A stretch of DNA of 64,000 bases, from the NCBI GenBank assembly GCA_937892115.1, contig CALAUI010000006.1, forward strand, positions 186,001 to 250,000, written 5' to 3'. Within the stretch, counting starts at the first letter, position 1. Each line of letters begins with the position of its first letter. The stretch comes from an uncultured Clostridia bacterium. Lineage in GTDB: Bacteria > Bacillota > Clostridia > Oscillospirales > Acutalibacteraceae. Both the position numbers and the translations under genes were made by a program. Under the pieces are notes generated by a model. That model saw only the letters and a program-made list of their open reading frames with translations. It was not told where the DNA came from and did not search any database. Shown one piece after another: positions 1 to 7,694 of the stretch.

Positions 1-195
1 AAGGAAAGTTTTTCTAAGAGTAAGCATGGGAAATTCTTTGCTCAGGTCATATCTGTTGACTACACAGAATTTTTTAATCGTATGAGCGGGAGTGCCGTCA
101 TCCCATCTGGGTCTTACTTCTCTGTCGGTATCGTAAATACCGTTTTGAAGAATGTCTTTGCAGGTCGCGATAAATATTTCGTCAGCGTAGCTCAT
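1..195 (-). CDS. thyA: Thymidylate synthase, N-terminal part (cut by window edge)
   Basis: The first 65 codons of a protein that runs off the left edge. The translation opens MSYADEIFIATCKDIL and continues with VRPRWDDGTPAHTIKKF and NRYDLSKEFPMLTLRKT, which I recognise as the start of clostridial ThyA, including the arginine that contacts the dUMP phosphate. The enzyme makes dTMP from dUMP with methylenetetrahydrofolate. An ATG at 195 follows a GGAGG at good spacing, inside the 3' end of the upstream pyridoxamine kinase gene, so the two genes overlap by 14 bases and are probably co-transcribed. The catalytic cysteine lies outside the window. Confidence 0.85.
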   Translation of the reverse strand, partial: MSYADEIFIATCKDILQNGIYDTDREVRPRWDDGTPAHTIKKFCVVNRYDLSKEFPMLTLRKTFL

Positions 196-1024
196 TATTT
201 ACCTCCGTCAGCAGGGGAATGAATTTTTCAAAAGTAACTCCGAATCTCGTATCGGTTTTGCTGTCGTATGTTTCTTTGATTGATTTTGAAGTGAAATCGA
301 GTGCGATTTCCGCAGCTTTGAATATATCTGTACCGGTTACTGCACATCCGCAAAGGACGGATGTAAAAATATCTCCCGTACCGTAATATATACCGGGATA
401 TTTTTCGGATGAATAGAATTCCGTTCTGTCCGTTTCTTTATCGTAAACACAGCACCCGGTTTTTGACTTGTCTGTATTTACTCCGGTGAGTACGATATAT
501 CTTTTTGTGAATGACTTCAGTTTTTTAATTATCGTTTTAAGATAAAGCTCATCCGTTTCGTATTTGTATTCCGAATCGGTAATCATTGCGGCTTCGGTAA
601 GATTCGGAGTGATAACGTATGCGCTCTTACATAATTCAGCCATTTTTTTTACAAAAGGTTTATCAAATCCGGTATACAGTTTTCCTGAATCTGCCATAGC
701 GGGGTCACAGATGAACATAGGAGAAGAAGAGGAAAAGGACTCAAGAATATATTTCACGATTTCTGTTTGCTTTTCCGATGCGAGATATCCGCTGTATATA
801 CAATCGGGAGAAATGCCGAGGGCTTTCCAGTGATTTATATATGGGGTCATATCATCGGTCAAATCTCTGAATGTATATCCTGCCAGGTCGCCGGTGTGAG
901 AAGACAGTACGGCAGTCGGAACGGGATTGCACTCTGCACCAAGAGCAGATATAATCGGCATGGCGCAAGTAAGCGAGCACTTTCCTATACCGGAAATATC
1001 GTGAATTGCAAATACTCTTTTCAA
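182..1024 (-). CDS. pdxY: Pyridoxamine/pyridoxal kinase
   Basis: A 280-residue PfkB/ribokinase-like kinase that phosphorylates vitamin B6 vitamers in the cytoplasm. The N-terminus MKRVFAIHDISGIGKCSLT and the following ISALGAECNPVPTAVLSSHTG are typical of PdxK/PdxY. The C-terminal GTGDIFTSVL is the anion-hole motif with the catalytic aspartate. Length is normal for the family. The start is TTG at 1024, preceded by AAGGTGA; a promoter lies just upstream. It overlaps thyA by 14 bases. The symbol is by family resemblance; a ThiD-like B6 kinase is the main alternative. Confidence 0.82.
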   Translation of the reverse strand: MKRVFAIHDISGIGKCSLTCAMPIISALGAECNPVPTAVLSSHTGDLAGYTFRDLTDDMTPYINHWKALGISPDCIYSGYLASEKQTEIVKYILESFSSSSPMFICDPAMADSGKLYTGFDKPFVKKMAELCKSAYVITPNLTEAAMITDSEYKYETDELYLKTIIKKLKSFTKRYIVLTGVNTDKSKTGCCVYDKETDRTEFYSSEKYPGIYYGTGDIFTSVLCGCAVTGTDIFKAAEIALDFTSKSIKETYDSKTDTRFGVTFEKFIPLLTEVNNELR

Positions 1025-1053
1025 ATTTTCACCTTCAAGTGATTATTTAAGAT

Positions 1054-1082
1054 ATTATACATTCTTATATAAATTATTTCAA
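1054..1082 (-). promoter_or_regulatory. Promoter of pdxY-thyA
   Basis: On the minus strand, TTGAAA (1077-1082) and TATAAT (1054-1059) are separated by 17 bases, about 30 bases before the TTG start of the kinase gene. Confidence 0.7.
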
Positions 1083-1140
1083 TATCATATACGCTTTTTT
1101 CACTTATTTTTTATTTTCGTTATGTTTATCAAAATTCTGC

Positions 1141-1169
1141 TTTACATGTGAATTAAATGATGTTAAAAT
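1141..1169 (+). promoter_or_regulatory. Promoter of the ceramidase-like gene
   Basis: TTTACA (1141-1146), 17-base spacer, TAAAAT (1164-1169), followed by AAGGAGAAG and the ATG at 1202. Confidence 0.6.
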
Positions 1170-1201
1170 GATATAAATTTGTTCAAGGAGAAGATAATAT
1201 T

Positions 1202-2950
1202 ATGAAAAAAACTATTTCAAAATTTATCAGCGTAATCCTTTGTATTTCATTGGTTTTCGGCGGCTTTTCGGTTATGGGTGCGTCTGCTGCCGCTGACTTT
1301 GAAAAGACCATGACACATGTTGGCGTTGCAGCTCTTGAAGGTATTGTCAAGACCCTGCTTACCGCTTTTTGTGCTGTTGTTCCCGACAGTGTTAATACCG
1401 AAAACGTAAAAAAACACGTTTCCGATATATATACGGGTGTAGATGAAATGCTTGACGAGCCCGCAGATAATGCTAAATGGATGCTCGGATATTCAAAAGC
1501 ATCCCTTGTACCCAATGATATCCTTGATAAGGGTACTGAATATTTCCTCGGCGGATTTATGACTATTGATAATCTTATGTACAACAAGATTGAAGAAGTC
1601 ATTGATGATATGCAGATTCGTGTTATTGCCGTTTCCGATAATTCCGGCAGAGGCGTAAGCATTTATGCAAACGTTGACTGTATCGGTTTCTGTAACGGAG
1701 ATATCCTTACCGTAAGAAAATATGTTAAGGAATTACTTCCCGATGCTGATATTAATTCAATCAATATTACTTCAACACATTGCCACAGCTGTATTGATAC
1801 TCAGGGCCTCTGGACTAATATGTTCTCAAAGATTCTCGGCAATCTTTTCAAATCATATCTTCCCTTCCTCAAGAAAGATAAGGGCGTAAATACCGCATGG
1901 CTTGACTGGGCTTGCCATCAGATGGCTTATGCATGCAAGGAAGCGGTTGATTCCATGGAATCCGGCTCAATGAAGTATGCTGTCAAGACCCTTAATAAAG
2001 AATATTTCAATAATAAAAACAGAAAGTCATCAACGTCTCTCTGCACCGATATGTCAAGATTTGTTTTTACTCCCGATGACGAATCAAAGACACCTACCAT
2101 GATTGTCAATATCAACGCTCATCCCGACGTAACCGGTCTTGCAACAGGACTTGAAGGGGATAACGGAAGACAGCTTTCAGGCGACTACGTTTATTACATG
2201 GGTAAAACCATTGAAGACGGCGGTTATAACTATATGTTCTTCAACGGTGCTATTGCAGGTATCTATTATGGCAGAGGACTTTCCAACGATGGCGTTGACC
2301 TTGAGAGAAGATATATGCAAGCACAGCGTTACGGTGAAGAAATGGGCAATATCGCTCTTAATCTCACCAATTCCTATGATTACATCAACGAAAACGCTGA
2401 CTGGGAAACCATCAATAAAGAAAAAGAAAATAATGAAAACTACACCCTTTGGTTTGAAGACTGGACACCCACTACCGAAAGAGAGCTTGAGCCCTTATTT
2501 AACGTAAAAGTGACCGAAGCAAAGATCCACGTAAAGAATCCCCTTATGATTCTTGTGGGTAAGCTTGATATGGTTTCTTACAAGATGTATAAAGAAGGCC
2601 TTTTCGATTATTATCTCTTTACCGAAATCGGTTATGCCGAATTCGGCGATGTCAAAGTTGCTATGATGCCCGGTGAAATCGTTCAGGATATCGTTTACGG
2701 CGGCGGCTCGCTTACTGCCGAGGGTTCATTCAAAGGCAAAGATTTCGGTTATCAGACTATCAGAGAACTCTTTGGTGATGAAACTATCGTATTCGGCCTT
2801 TGCAACGATGCAATCGGTTACGTAGTGCCCGATAACGACTATTCGCTCGGTATTGTTGACGATCATTATCAGGAGCTGATTTCTCTCGGTGATGAAACAG
2901 CTTCCGGAATTATGTCGGCATTTACCTCTCTTGCAGGATCATTAAAGTAA
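1202..2950 (+). CDS. Exported neutral ceramidase-like hydrolase
   Basis: A 582-residue protein with a clear signal peptide (MKKTISKFISVILCISLVF, hydrophobic to about residue 30, ending ASA/AA). The mature part matches the N-terminal domain of neutral/alkaline non-lysosomal ceramidases. ITSTHCHS corresponds to the zinc-binding THTHS segment, NINAHPDVTGL and EGDNGRQLSGDY to the second histidine region, MMPGEIVQ to the PGE glutamate, and GLCNDAIGYVVPDNDYS to the conserved GLaNgyigYv block. The C-terminal immunoglobulin-like domain of classical ceramidases seems short or missing. The sequence shows the fold and metal site; the true substrate (ceramide or another N-acyl compound) is unknown. It stands alone between a promoter and a terminator. 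Confidence 0.72.
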   Translation: MKKTISKFISVILCISLVFGGFSVMGASAAADFEKTMTHVGVAALEGIVKTLLTAFCAVVPDSVNTENVKKHVSDIYTGVDEMLDEPADNAKWMLGYSKASLVPNDILDKGTEYFLGGFMTIDNLMYNKIEEVIDDMQIRVIAVSDNSGRGVSIYANVDCIGFCNGDILTVRKYVKELLPDADINSINITSTHCHSCIDTQGLWTNMFSKILGNLFKSYLPFLKKDKGVNTAWLDWACHQMAYACKEAVDSMESGSMKYAVKTLNKEYFNNKNRKSSTSLCTDMSRFVFTPDDESKTPTMIVNINAHPDVTGLATGLEGDNGRQLSGDYVYYMGKTIEDGGYNYMFFNGAIAGIYYGRGLSNDGVDLERRYMQAQRYGEEMGNIALNLTNSYDYINENADWETINKEKENNENYTLWFEDWTPTTERELEPLFNVKVTEAKIHVKNPLMILVGKLDMVSYKMYKEGLFDYYLFTEIGYAEFGDVKVAMMPGEIVQDIVYGGGSLTAEGSFKGKDFGYQTIRELFGDETIVFGLCNDAIGYVVPDNDYSLGIVDDHYQELISLGDETASGIMSAFTSLAGSLK

Positions 2951-2963
2951 TTTACAAATAAAA

Positions 2964-2996
2964 TTTCCGCTCCCGTCTTATGACAGGAGCGGATTT
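2964..2996. terminator. Bidirectional terminator between convergent genes
   Basis: CCGCTCC (2967-2973) pairs with GGAGCGG (2986-2992), with GTC/GAC extending inside after one mismatch. It is flanked by A/T runs on both sides and so can serve both the ceramidase-like gene and ribU. Confidence 0.8.
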
Positions 2997-2998
2997 CT

Positions 2999-3622
2999 TC
3001 ATTTTATCTTTCCTTTTAATGAGTTTGAAAGGGGCTTGTAAACAATCATACATATTAAGGAATCAATTATTCCTTTGCAGAAAGTAAAAGGTACGTTGAA
3101 TATAAGCAGGCAGTTGAATAACGCGTTATCTGTCGGTACTATTGCCGCTTTACCGTATATTTCGCAGTACATTCCGATTATCGCATCAAGCGGCAGATGA
3201 TAGCAAACCACGTAGGCGGGATAAACAAGAAAATAGTTTATCGGCAAGCAGATTATTGCCATAATCAGTGAACCGACAACGCATGAAATCAATGCATATT
3301 TTTTATTCTTTCTGAAATGATATATCAATCCTGCTGTAAGACAGAATACCGAGCCGAGCAAAAAATTACTTAATTCGCCGATATAAGCGCTCGACGTACC
3401 TTTTATGAGAATGTGTAAAACGTTTTTAAGCAGTTCGATTATTACACCGTAAACCGGGCCTAATGCAAAAGAGCCGAATAAAGCAGGCAAATCGGATATA
3501 TCAAACTTAATGAATGCCGGTATCAACGGTATTGATATTTCAATAAACATAAGTAAAAATGCAATTGCCGAAAGTGTAGCCGTAAGAGTAGTCTTGTAAA
3601 TTCTTTTTTGAGTAGTATTCAT
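2999..3622 (-). CDS. ribU: Riboflavin ECF transporter substrate-binding subunit RibU
   Basis: A 207-residue membrane protein with about five to six hydrophobic segments, the S component of an energy-coupling factor transporter. The segment PAFIKFDISDLPALFGSFAL followed by GPVYGVIIELLKNVLHIL is the RibU signature. The preceding FMN riboswitch supports riboflavin or FMN as the substrate. I chose the ATG at 3622 (MNTTQKRIYK), which has GGGAG 8 bases upstream. An upstream in-frame ATG at 3664 lies inside the regulatory hairpin and is unlikely. The shared ECF ATPases and T component are not in this window. Confidence 0.88.
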   Translation of the reverse strand: MNTTQKRIYKTTLTATLSAIAFLLMFIEISIPLIPAFIKFDISDLPALFGSFALGPVYGVIIELLKNVLHILIKGTSSAYIGELSNFLLGSVFCLTAGLIYHFRKNKKYALISCVVGSLIMAIICLPINYFLVYPAYVVCYHLPLDAIIGMYCEIYGKAAIVPTDNALFNCLLIFNVPFTFCKGIIDSLICMIVYKPLSNSLKGKIK

Positions 3623-3633
3623 AATAATCTCCC

Positions 3634-3664
3634 GAAATAAAAAATGTGCCCCGAATCGGGACAC
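3634..3664 (-). terminator. Riboswitch expression-platform terminator
   Basis: On the minus strand GTGTCCC (3664-3658) pairs with GGGGCAC (3652-3646) around a GATTC loop and is followed by ATTTTTTATTT. It sits between the FMN aptamer and the ribU ribosome site, the right place for ligand-induced termination. Confidence 0.8.
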
Positions 3665-3680
3665 AAATGATAAGCTATCA

Positions 3681-3790
3681 TTTCTCTGTCTTCCGGACTA
3701 TACCGTCGGTTACGGAATTTCACCGTATCGGCTCAAAAAGAGTTAGCGGACTGTCACCGCCGGTGAGGAATTACACCTCGCCCCGAGAAT
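3681..3790 (-). promoter_or_regulatory. FMN riboswitch (RFN element)
   Basis: Read on the minus strand, the leader holds the conserved RFN blocks: TCTCGGGGCGAGGTG, AATTCCTCACCGGCGGTGAC, AGTCCGC, GTGAAATTCCGTAACCGACG and TATAGTCCGGA, closed by a P1 stem of ATTCTC with GAGAAAT. The aptamer binds FMN. With the terminator downstream it should shut off ribU when FMN is abundant. A perfect 8-bp hairpin (3665-3683) lies between aptamer and terminator and may belong to the switching structure. Confidence 0.95.
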
Positions 3791-3796
3791 GAATAG

Positions 3797-3825
3797 ATTA
3801 TAATCCTAATCTGTATGTATGTCAA
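3797..3825 (-). promoter_or_regulatory. Promoter of ribU leader
   Basis: Minus-strand TTGACA (3820-3825), 17 bases, TATAAT (3797-3802): a consensus promoter directly before the riboswitch. Confidence 0.85.
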
Positions 3826-3840
3826 CATTAAAAATAACAC

Positions 3841-3869
3841 TTGAAACTTTTCGGAAATTGATATATTAT
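3841..3869 (+). promoter_or_regulatory. Promoter of tRNA-Leu
   Basis: TTGAAA (3841-3846), 17 bases, TATTAT (3864-3869), 13 bases before the mature tRNA 5' end. Confidence 0.7.
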
Positions 3870-3882
3870 TTTCAGGTAATAT

Positions 3883-3966
3883 GCGGATATGGTGGAATTG
3901 GCAGACACGCAAGATTTAGGATCTTGTATCTTTGATGTGCAGGTTCAAGTCCTGTTATCCGCACCA
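3883..3966 (+). tRNA. tRNA-Leu (anticodon UAG)
   Basis: Acceptor stem GCGGATA pairs with TATCCGC, followed by discriminator A and an encoded CCA. The anticodon arm CAAGA-TTTAGGA-TCTTG gives TAG. A variable arm (GTATCTTTGATGTGC region) and the T arm with GGTTCAAGTCC are present, as expected for a class II leucine tRNA. Confidence 0.95.
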
Positions 3967-4010
3967 AAACAGGATTGCAATTTTGACAAAGATTACAGTC
4001 CTGTTTTTAT
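3966..4010 (+). terminator. Terminator of tRNA-Leu
   Basis: AAAACAGGA (3966-3974) pairs with TCCTGTTTT (3999-4007), followed by T residues. Confidence 0.75.
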
Positions 4011-4048
4011 ACATCTGCGAACCTCATTATGAAAGGTGATGATTAATA

Positions 4049-4774
4049 ATGTTCGCAATAATCAGAAAAGGGAATGGACAATACTACACATCTCTTGTTT
4101 TTGGATACTATTCTGTCAGCTCATCAATTGAGGATGACTATCAAAAATACTTAGATAGTATCTACAACCGATTTTATATCGTCCTCGACGAAAGCAAAAA
4201 GAAGTTGATTAAGCAAACGGTTTTTGACCGAAACAACAAATACCTCCAGCCGCTTATTCTTATTGTTGATCATACAACCGACGACTGGAATATTGACGAA
4301 AACGATAACGGATGTGTTAATTACCTTGACAATTCAACCTTGCTCACCTCTGTTGAAGAAAGCAGCATTTCTTCCGAAATGATTTCACGATGCGTTCTCG
4401 AAGACTCGAAAATTGTGTATCAAGAATATCAAACCGTAAAAACACAAAAGGAACTTGAAAATCTGGATTGGGCTTCCGGAGGTTTTCATGATGCATATAT
4501 TAAAGAGTTCAAAGAGGAAAGCGATTCGCTTTACGTTCTTTTTGACGGTACTTGGGGATGTCAAATTGAATTGTGGTTTGAAGGGAACGTTTCCTATTCA
4601 ACAGAAAGCCGAAACCCCGATGAATATGACCCGTATTGGAGTGACTCAACGCTCATTCGTAATAACGGTTATTTTATCCTTGTTGACTGCGAAAATATGA
4701 CTGAAGAGGAAATCGGAGAAGGATACTGCTGGTTCAAAGGAAATAAGTTAAAATATCATATCATACCCGATTGA
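4049..4774 (+). CDS. Orphan protein of unknown function
   Basis: A 241-residue acidic, soluble protein with no signal peptide or membrane segment; I do not recognise its family. The N-terminal half is rich in Tyr, Ser and Asp. The C-terminal part (about residues 145-241) has a GFHDAYIKEF segment, then a strand-rich stretch LYVLFDGTWGCQIELWFEG and NNGYFILVDCENMTEEEIGEGYCWFKG. Such small FHD-containing beta domains occur in immunity-like orphan proteins, but that is only an impression. The start is the ATG at 4049 after AAAGGTGATGATTAATA. It follows a tRNA-Leu and its terminator, and uses CGA arginine codons several times while neighbours prefer AGA, which suggests acquisition by transfer. Confidence 0.75.
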   Translation: MFAIIRKGNGQYYTSLVFGYYSVSSSIEDDYQKYLDSIYNRFYIVLDESKKKLIKQTVFDRNNKYLQPLILIVDHTTDDWNIDENDNGCVNYLDNSTLLTSVEESSISSEMISRCVLEDSKIVYQEYQTVKTQKELENLDWASGGFHDAYIKEFKEESDSLYVLFDGTWGCQIELWFEGNVSYSTESRNPDEYDPYWSDSTLIRNNGYFILVDCENMTEEEIGEGYCWFKGNKLKYHIIPD

Positions 4775-4842
4775 CGTTCCCGGCAGGTGTTACGAAATTT
4801 AACGATTACATCCATTTTGTCATAATTGCAATCTTTACCCAG

Positions 4843-4880
4843 AAAAGCACTCTTGTTTTATTGCAAGAGTGCTTTTATTG
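4843..4880. terminator. Bidirectional terminator
   Basis: A perfect 13-bp stem, AAAAGCACTCTTG (4843-4855) with CAAGAGTGCTTTT (4864-4876). The A/T-rich flanks let it act for the orphan gene and for rqcH. Confidence 0.9.
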
Positions 4881-4921
4881 AGGCGTAATTTCTGTTTGTT
4901 ATATCCTGTTAGTGAACAGAA

Positions 4922-6673
4922 TTATTTCTTCTTTAATCTTTCACAAAGCTCTTTATCGGGTGTGACCCACATCGTATTATAGGTATGATATATTACCATT
5001 CCCGGTTTTCCTCCGGCAGGCTTTTTCAGTTCTCTTATTTCCGTATAGTCAACGGCTACCTGTGAGGAATCGGAAGCAGCGCTGTTGTAAGCCGCAATTA
5101 TAGCTGCCTGACGGCATGTTGATTCGGGAATAATATCTCCGTTTCCCACTACTACAACGTGCGAACCCGGATATTTCTGAGTATGAAACCAGGAATCGTC
5201 TTTTCTTGCTGTTTTAAGAGAAAGTATTTCATTTTGAATATTGTTTCTGCCGACAAGTATCAGATATCCGTCATCGGAAACGTATTGAACAGGGGGCAGG
5301 GGCTTCGGCTTTTTGCCCTTTAACTGTTTTGAGCGTTTGAGATAACCTTGTTCATACAATTCCTGCTTGATTTCGGATATATCCGTATATCCGCTCGCTC
5401 TGTTTACCGCATCCGATACACTTTCAAGATATTTTATCTCTGTTTCGCTTTCTTCTATTAAATCACCGAGAAGCTTTTCGGCGTTCTTGAGCTTGTTGTA
5501 TTCCTTGAAATATTTACGTGCGTTTCCGGATGGATTTAATGCCGGGTCTGCCTTGATTCTTACCGTTTCGTAATTATCATAAAAATTCTGCAAATCATAA
5601 TAAAGCGAGCCCTTTTCAAGTGAATACTGATTTGCAAGAATTAATTCGGCATAAATCCTGCATTTGTCCTTATCGGCACATTCATTAAGCTCCTGTTTTC
5701 TTGTTTCAAGCTTTCGTCGGCTTCTCTGTATGAGGTTTGAAACGGTTTTTTGAAGTTCTCTGCTTTGCTGTCCGGTTCTTTCAATGCGGTTTTTATCCTC
5801 ATAGAATTTGTCGATAAGCTCTGAATATGATGAGTATTGCTTTGAACTGACACTGAATCCGTATTGAGTTATATCGCTGAAAGTAATATCATACGGATTA
5901 TTTTTATCTCTTAATAACATTGTGGGAGTGCCGCCGCTTGCCAGTTTTGATCTCAATTCATCAATTACATTCTCAAGCTTTTCAAAATGAACTTCAGTCA
6001 TATCATAAACGGCGATATCATTTCCGGAAACCAAAGAAGAAATCTCTCTGCTTATCAGAGGGGAAGCTCCCTCGAGCACGGACAGAATTGCTGCAGAAAG
6101 CATTTTATTGTTAAAAGTTTTTATTGCATCCCTGATTTGCTCGTTTGATGAATTAAATATGTTAAGCTTTTCCGGTTTCGGCGGAAGCGAATATTTGAAT
6201 CCCGGCAGAACGGCACGGTTTGCACTGATTGAAAAATCGGTCTTTTTAAGTGCTTCAAGAATAATTCCTTCTGAATTTATCACTATGAAATTTGAATGCT
6301 TTGCCATCGCTTCATAAGCAATTCTGAAACTGACCTCGTCGCCGATTTCATTTGTTCCGTTCAATTCAAAAAATAATGTTCTGTCAAGTCCGTCCTGGCT
6401 TAAATCCGTTATGATACAACCGGTTAAATGCTTTCTTAGAAACATACACATCATCGGAGGAACGGCGGGATTTTCGGGCGCATTTTCCGTAAGATTCAAT
6501 CTCGGAGTTCCGGACGAAGCGGAAATATACAGTTTTTTTGCACCTTGTCTTGAACGCAGATGAAAAACGATTTCATCATTTGACGGCTGGTGAATTTTTT
6601 CTATTCTGCAGCCGATAATTTCATTTTTTAGTTCTCTGATAAGTAAATTCAGAGTGAATCCGTCAAGTGGCAT
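4922..6673 (-). CDS. rqcH: Ribosome-associated quality control factor RqcH (NFACT/FbpA family)
   Basis: A 583-residue NFACT protein. RqcH binds stalled 50S subunits carrying peptidyl-tRNA and recruits tRNA-Ala to add C-terminal alanine tails. The N-terminus MPLDGFTLNLLIRELKNEI opens the NFACT-N domain, with the conserved Asp-Arg pair in QDGLDRTLFFEL near residue 90. A long charged helical region (about 290-440) is the coiled coil. The NFACT-R/DUF814 domain follows, with LILVGRNNIQNEIL and ARKDDSWFHTQKYPGSHVVV. Length is normal. It overlaps the trmK stop by 11 bases. The fibronectin-binding name is historical. Confidence 0.93.
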   Translation of the reverse strand: MPLDGFTLNLLIRELKNEIIGCRIEKIHQPSNDEIVFHLRSRQGAKKLYISASSGTPRLNLTENAPENPAVPPMMCMFLRKHLTGCIITDLSQDGLDRTLFFELNGTNEIGDEVSFRIAYEAMAKHSNFIVINSEGIILEALKKTDFSISANRAVLPGFKYSLPPKPEKLNIFNSSNEQIRDAIKTFNNKMLSAAILSVLEGASPLISREISSLVSGNDIAVYDMTEVHFEKLENVIDELRSKLASGGTPTMLLRDKNNPYDITFSDITQYGFSVSSKQYSSYSELIDKFYEDKNRIERTGQQSRELQKTVSNLIQRSRRKLETRKQELNECADKDKCRIYAELILANQYSLEKGSLYYDLQNFYDNYETVRIKADPALNPSGNARKYFKEYNKLKNAEKLLGDLIEESETEIKYLESVSDAVNRASGYTDISEIKQELYEQGYLKRSKQLKGKKPKPLPPVQYVSDDGYLILVGRNNIQNEILSLKTARKDDSWFHTQKYPGSHVVVVGNGDIIPESTCRQAAIIAAYNSAASDSSQVAVDYTEIRELKKPAGGKPGMVIYHTYNTMWVTPDKELCERLKKK

Positions 6674-7355
6674 TTGTTTTCTCCGTCAGTTTTTCTGTTT
6701 CTTTAATTACTCTGTCAAAATGGTCTCCCGTTGCTTTATCACCGAATTTATATTCCGATTCACGTCTTACCTTAAGATATTTTAACTGTTTTTTAACTAT
6801 CTTTACTGCGTTCGGGTCATTGCTGAAAATCAAATCGCCGAAATAGGGATAATACTCGGGGAATTCTTTAATAATTCCTGAATATTCACTGCAAATTATG
6901 TTGTATGACCTTCCCGTATCTTCACAAACCGTTTCGCTGATTATGTCAAATCCGTTTGTTATCAGAAATAATCTCAAGTCCTCCGAATGGGATTGCGGCT
7001 GTAAAATCAAACGGTATTTTTTGTCTTTAATCCATTCAGCTCTTTGCAGTATATCTCTGATGAGAGTGCCTCCCATTCCGCATATAACAATATCATTCGC
7101 TTCCTCGGGAAATACCGAGTCAAGACCGTCGGAAAGACGTAATTCAATTTTATCGCGGATATGATATATTTCTGCTGTTTTTTCAGCATTACAAAGAGGA
7201 CCCTTACGCAAATCGCAGGCAAGGGCCCCGGCAACATATCCGTTAAGTATCAGATAAGCGGGAAGAAAAGCGTGATCTGTACCGATATCAGCAATAACAG
7301 ACCCTTTTCTTACTAATCCGGCAACTGATTTTAATCTCGGACTTAACTCAAGCAT
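6663..7355 (-). CDS. trmK: tRNA (adenine-22 N1)-methyltransferase TrmK
   Basis: A 230-residue class I SAM-dependent methyltransferase that methylates N1 of A22 in tRNA. MLELSPRLKSVAGLVRKGSVIADIGTDHA split as LSPRLKSVAGLV and ADIGTDHAFLP gives the TrmK start and SAM-binding motif I. NDIVICGMGGTLIRDIL is the NxxxxxGMGG catalytic block, and RLILQPQSHSEDLRLFL a further family signature. It lies 4 bases downstream of the DUF1858 gene and overlaps rqcH, so the three form one operon. No strong ribosome site is visible, suggesting translational coupling. Confidence 0.93.
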   Translation of the reverse strand: MLELSPRLKSVAGLVRKGSVIADIGTDHAFLPAYLILNGYVAGALACDLRKGPLCNAEKTAEIYHIRDKIELRLSDGLDSVFPEEANDIVICGMGGTLIRDILQRAEWIKDKKYRLILQPQSHSEDLRLFLITNGFDIISETVCEDTGRSYNIICSEYSGIIKEFPEYYPYFGDLIFSNDPNAVKIVKKQLKYLKVRRESEYKFGDKATGDHFDRVIKETEKLTEKTNAT

Positions 7356-7359
7356 TAAA

Positions 7360-7560
7360 TTATTTTGTAAGGAAAGCGTTGAGCTTTGCTATGAATTCAT
7401 CGGGATTAACTCCGTGAACCATACATGCCTGCGCAACTGTTTCATTTCTTGCCGAAGGGCAGCCGAGACAATGCATTCCCATTTCAAGGAAAAGGGGAGC
7501 TGTTTCCTTTGCGTTGTCGAGGATATCACCGATTTTCATATCTTTTGTAATTTCTGTCAT
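7360..7560 (-). CDS. DUF1858 redox-disulfide domain protein
   Basis: A 66-residue protein consisting of one DUF1858 domain. This domain is often found near hybrid-cluster proteins and is thought to carry a redox-active disulfide. MKIGDILDNAKETAPLFLEMGMHCLGCPSA contains the diagnostic G-M-H-C-L-G-C motif, followed by ETVAQACMVHGVNPDEF. The ATG at 7560 has AAGGAGA upstream; the longer frame extending to 7674 is not supported. It is the first gene of an operon with trmK and rqcH. The partner protein is unknown. Confidence 0.88.
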   Translation of the reverse strand: MTEITKDMKIGDILDNAKETAPLFLEMGMHCLGCPSARNETVAQACMVHGVNPDEFIAKLNAFLTK

Positions 7561-7587
7561 ATTAAAAATCTCCTTATCTTTTTGAAC

Positions 7588-7616
7588 ATTATCGCACATC
7601 CCGATATTTTTTTCAA
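7588..7616 (-). promoter_or_regulatory. Promoter of DUF1858-trmK-rqcH
   Basis: Minus-strand TTGAAA (7611-7616), 17 bases, GATAAT (7588-7593). Confidence 0.65.
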
Positions 7617-7638
7617 TATAAATAAATGCTTTATTTAC

Positions 7639-7667
7639 TTGATTTATGTCTTGGCAGGTTGTATAAT
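7639..7667 (+). promoter_or_regulatory. Promoter of the exported metallophosphoesterase
   Basis: TTGATT (7639-7644), 17 bases, TATAAT (7662-7667), then CGGAGG before the ATG at 7695. Confidence 0.8.
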
Positions 7668-7694
7668 CATACAAAACTATACGGAGGTTTTATT

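Noticed and set aside
1183..1662. 159-codon open frame opposite the ceramidase-like gene
   Set aside because: No ribosome site or promoter; it mirrors the coding frame of a well-supported gene and its translation has no family features.
3940..4840. Integrated element at tRNA-Leu
   Set aside because: I looked for a repeat of the tRNA 3' end after the orphan gene and saw none, and there is no integrase next to it.
7626..7694. Longer start for the exported metallophosphoesterase
   Set aside because: It would lie upstream of the promoter and mask a clear signal peptide that begins at 7695 behind CGGAGG.
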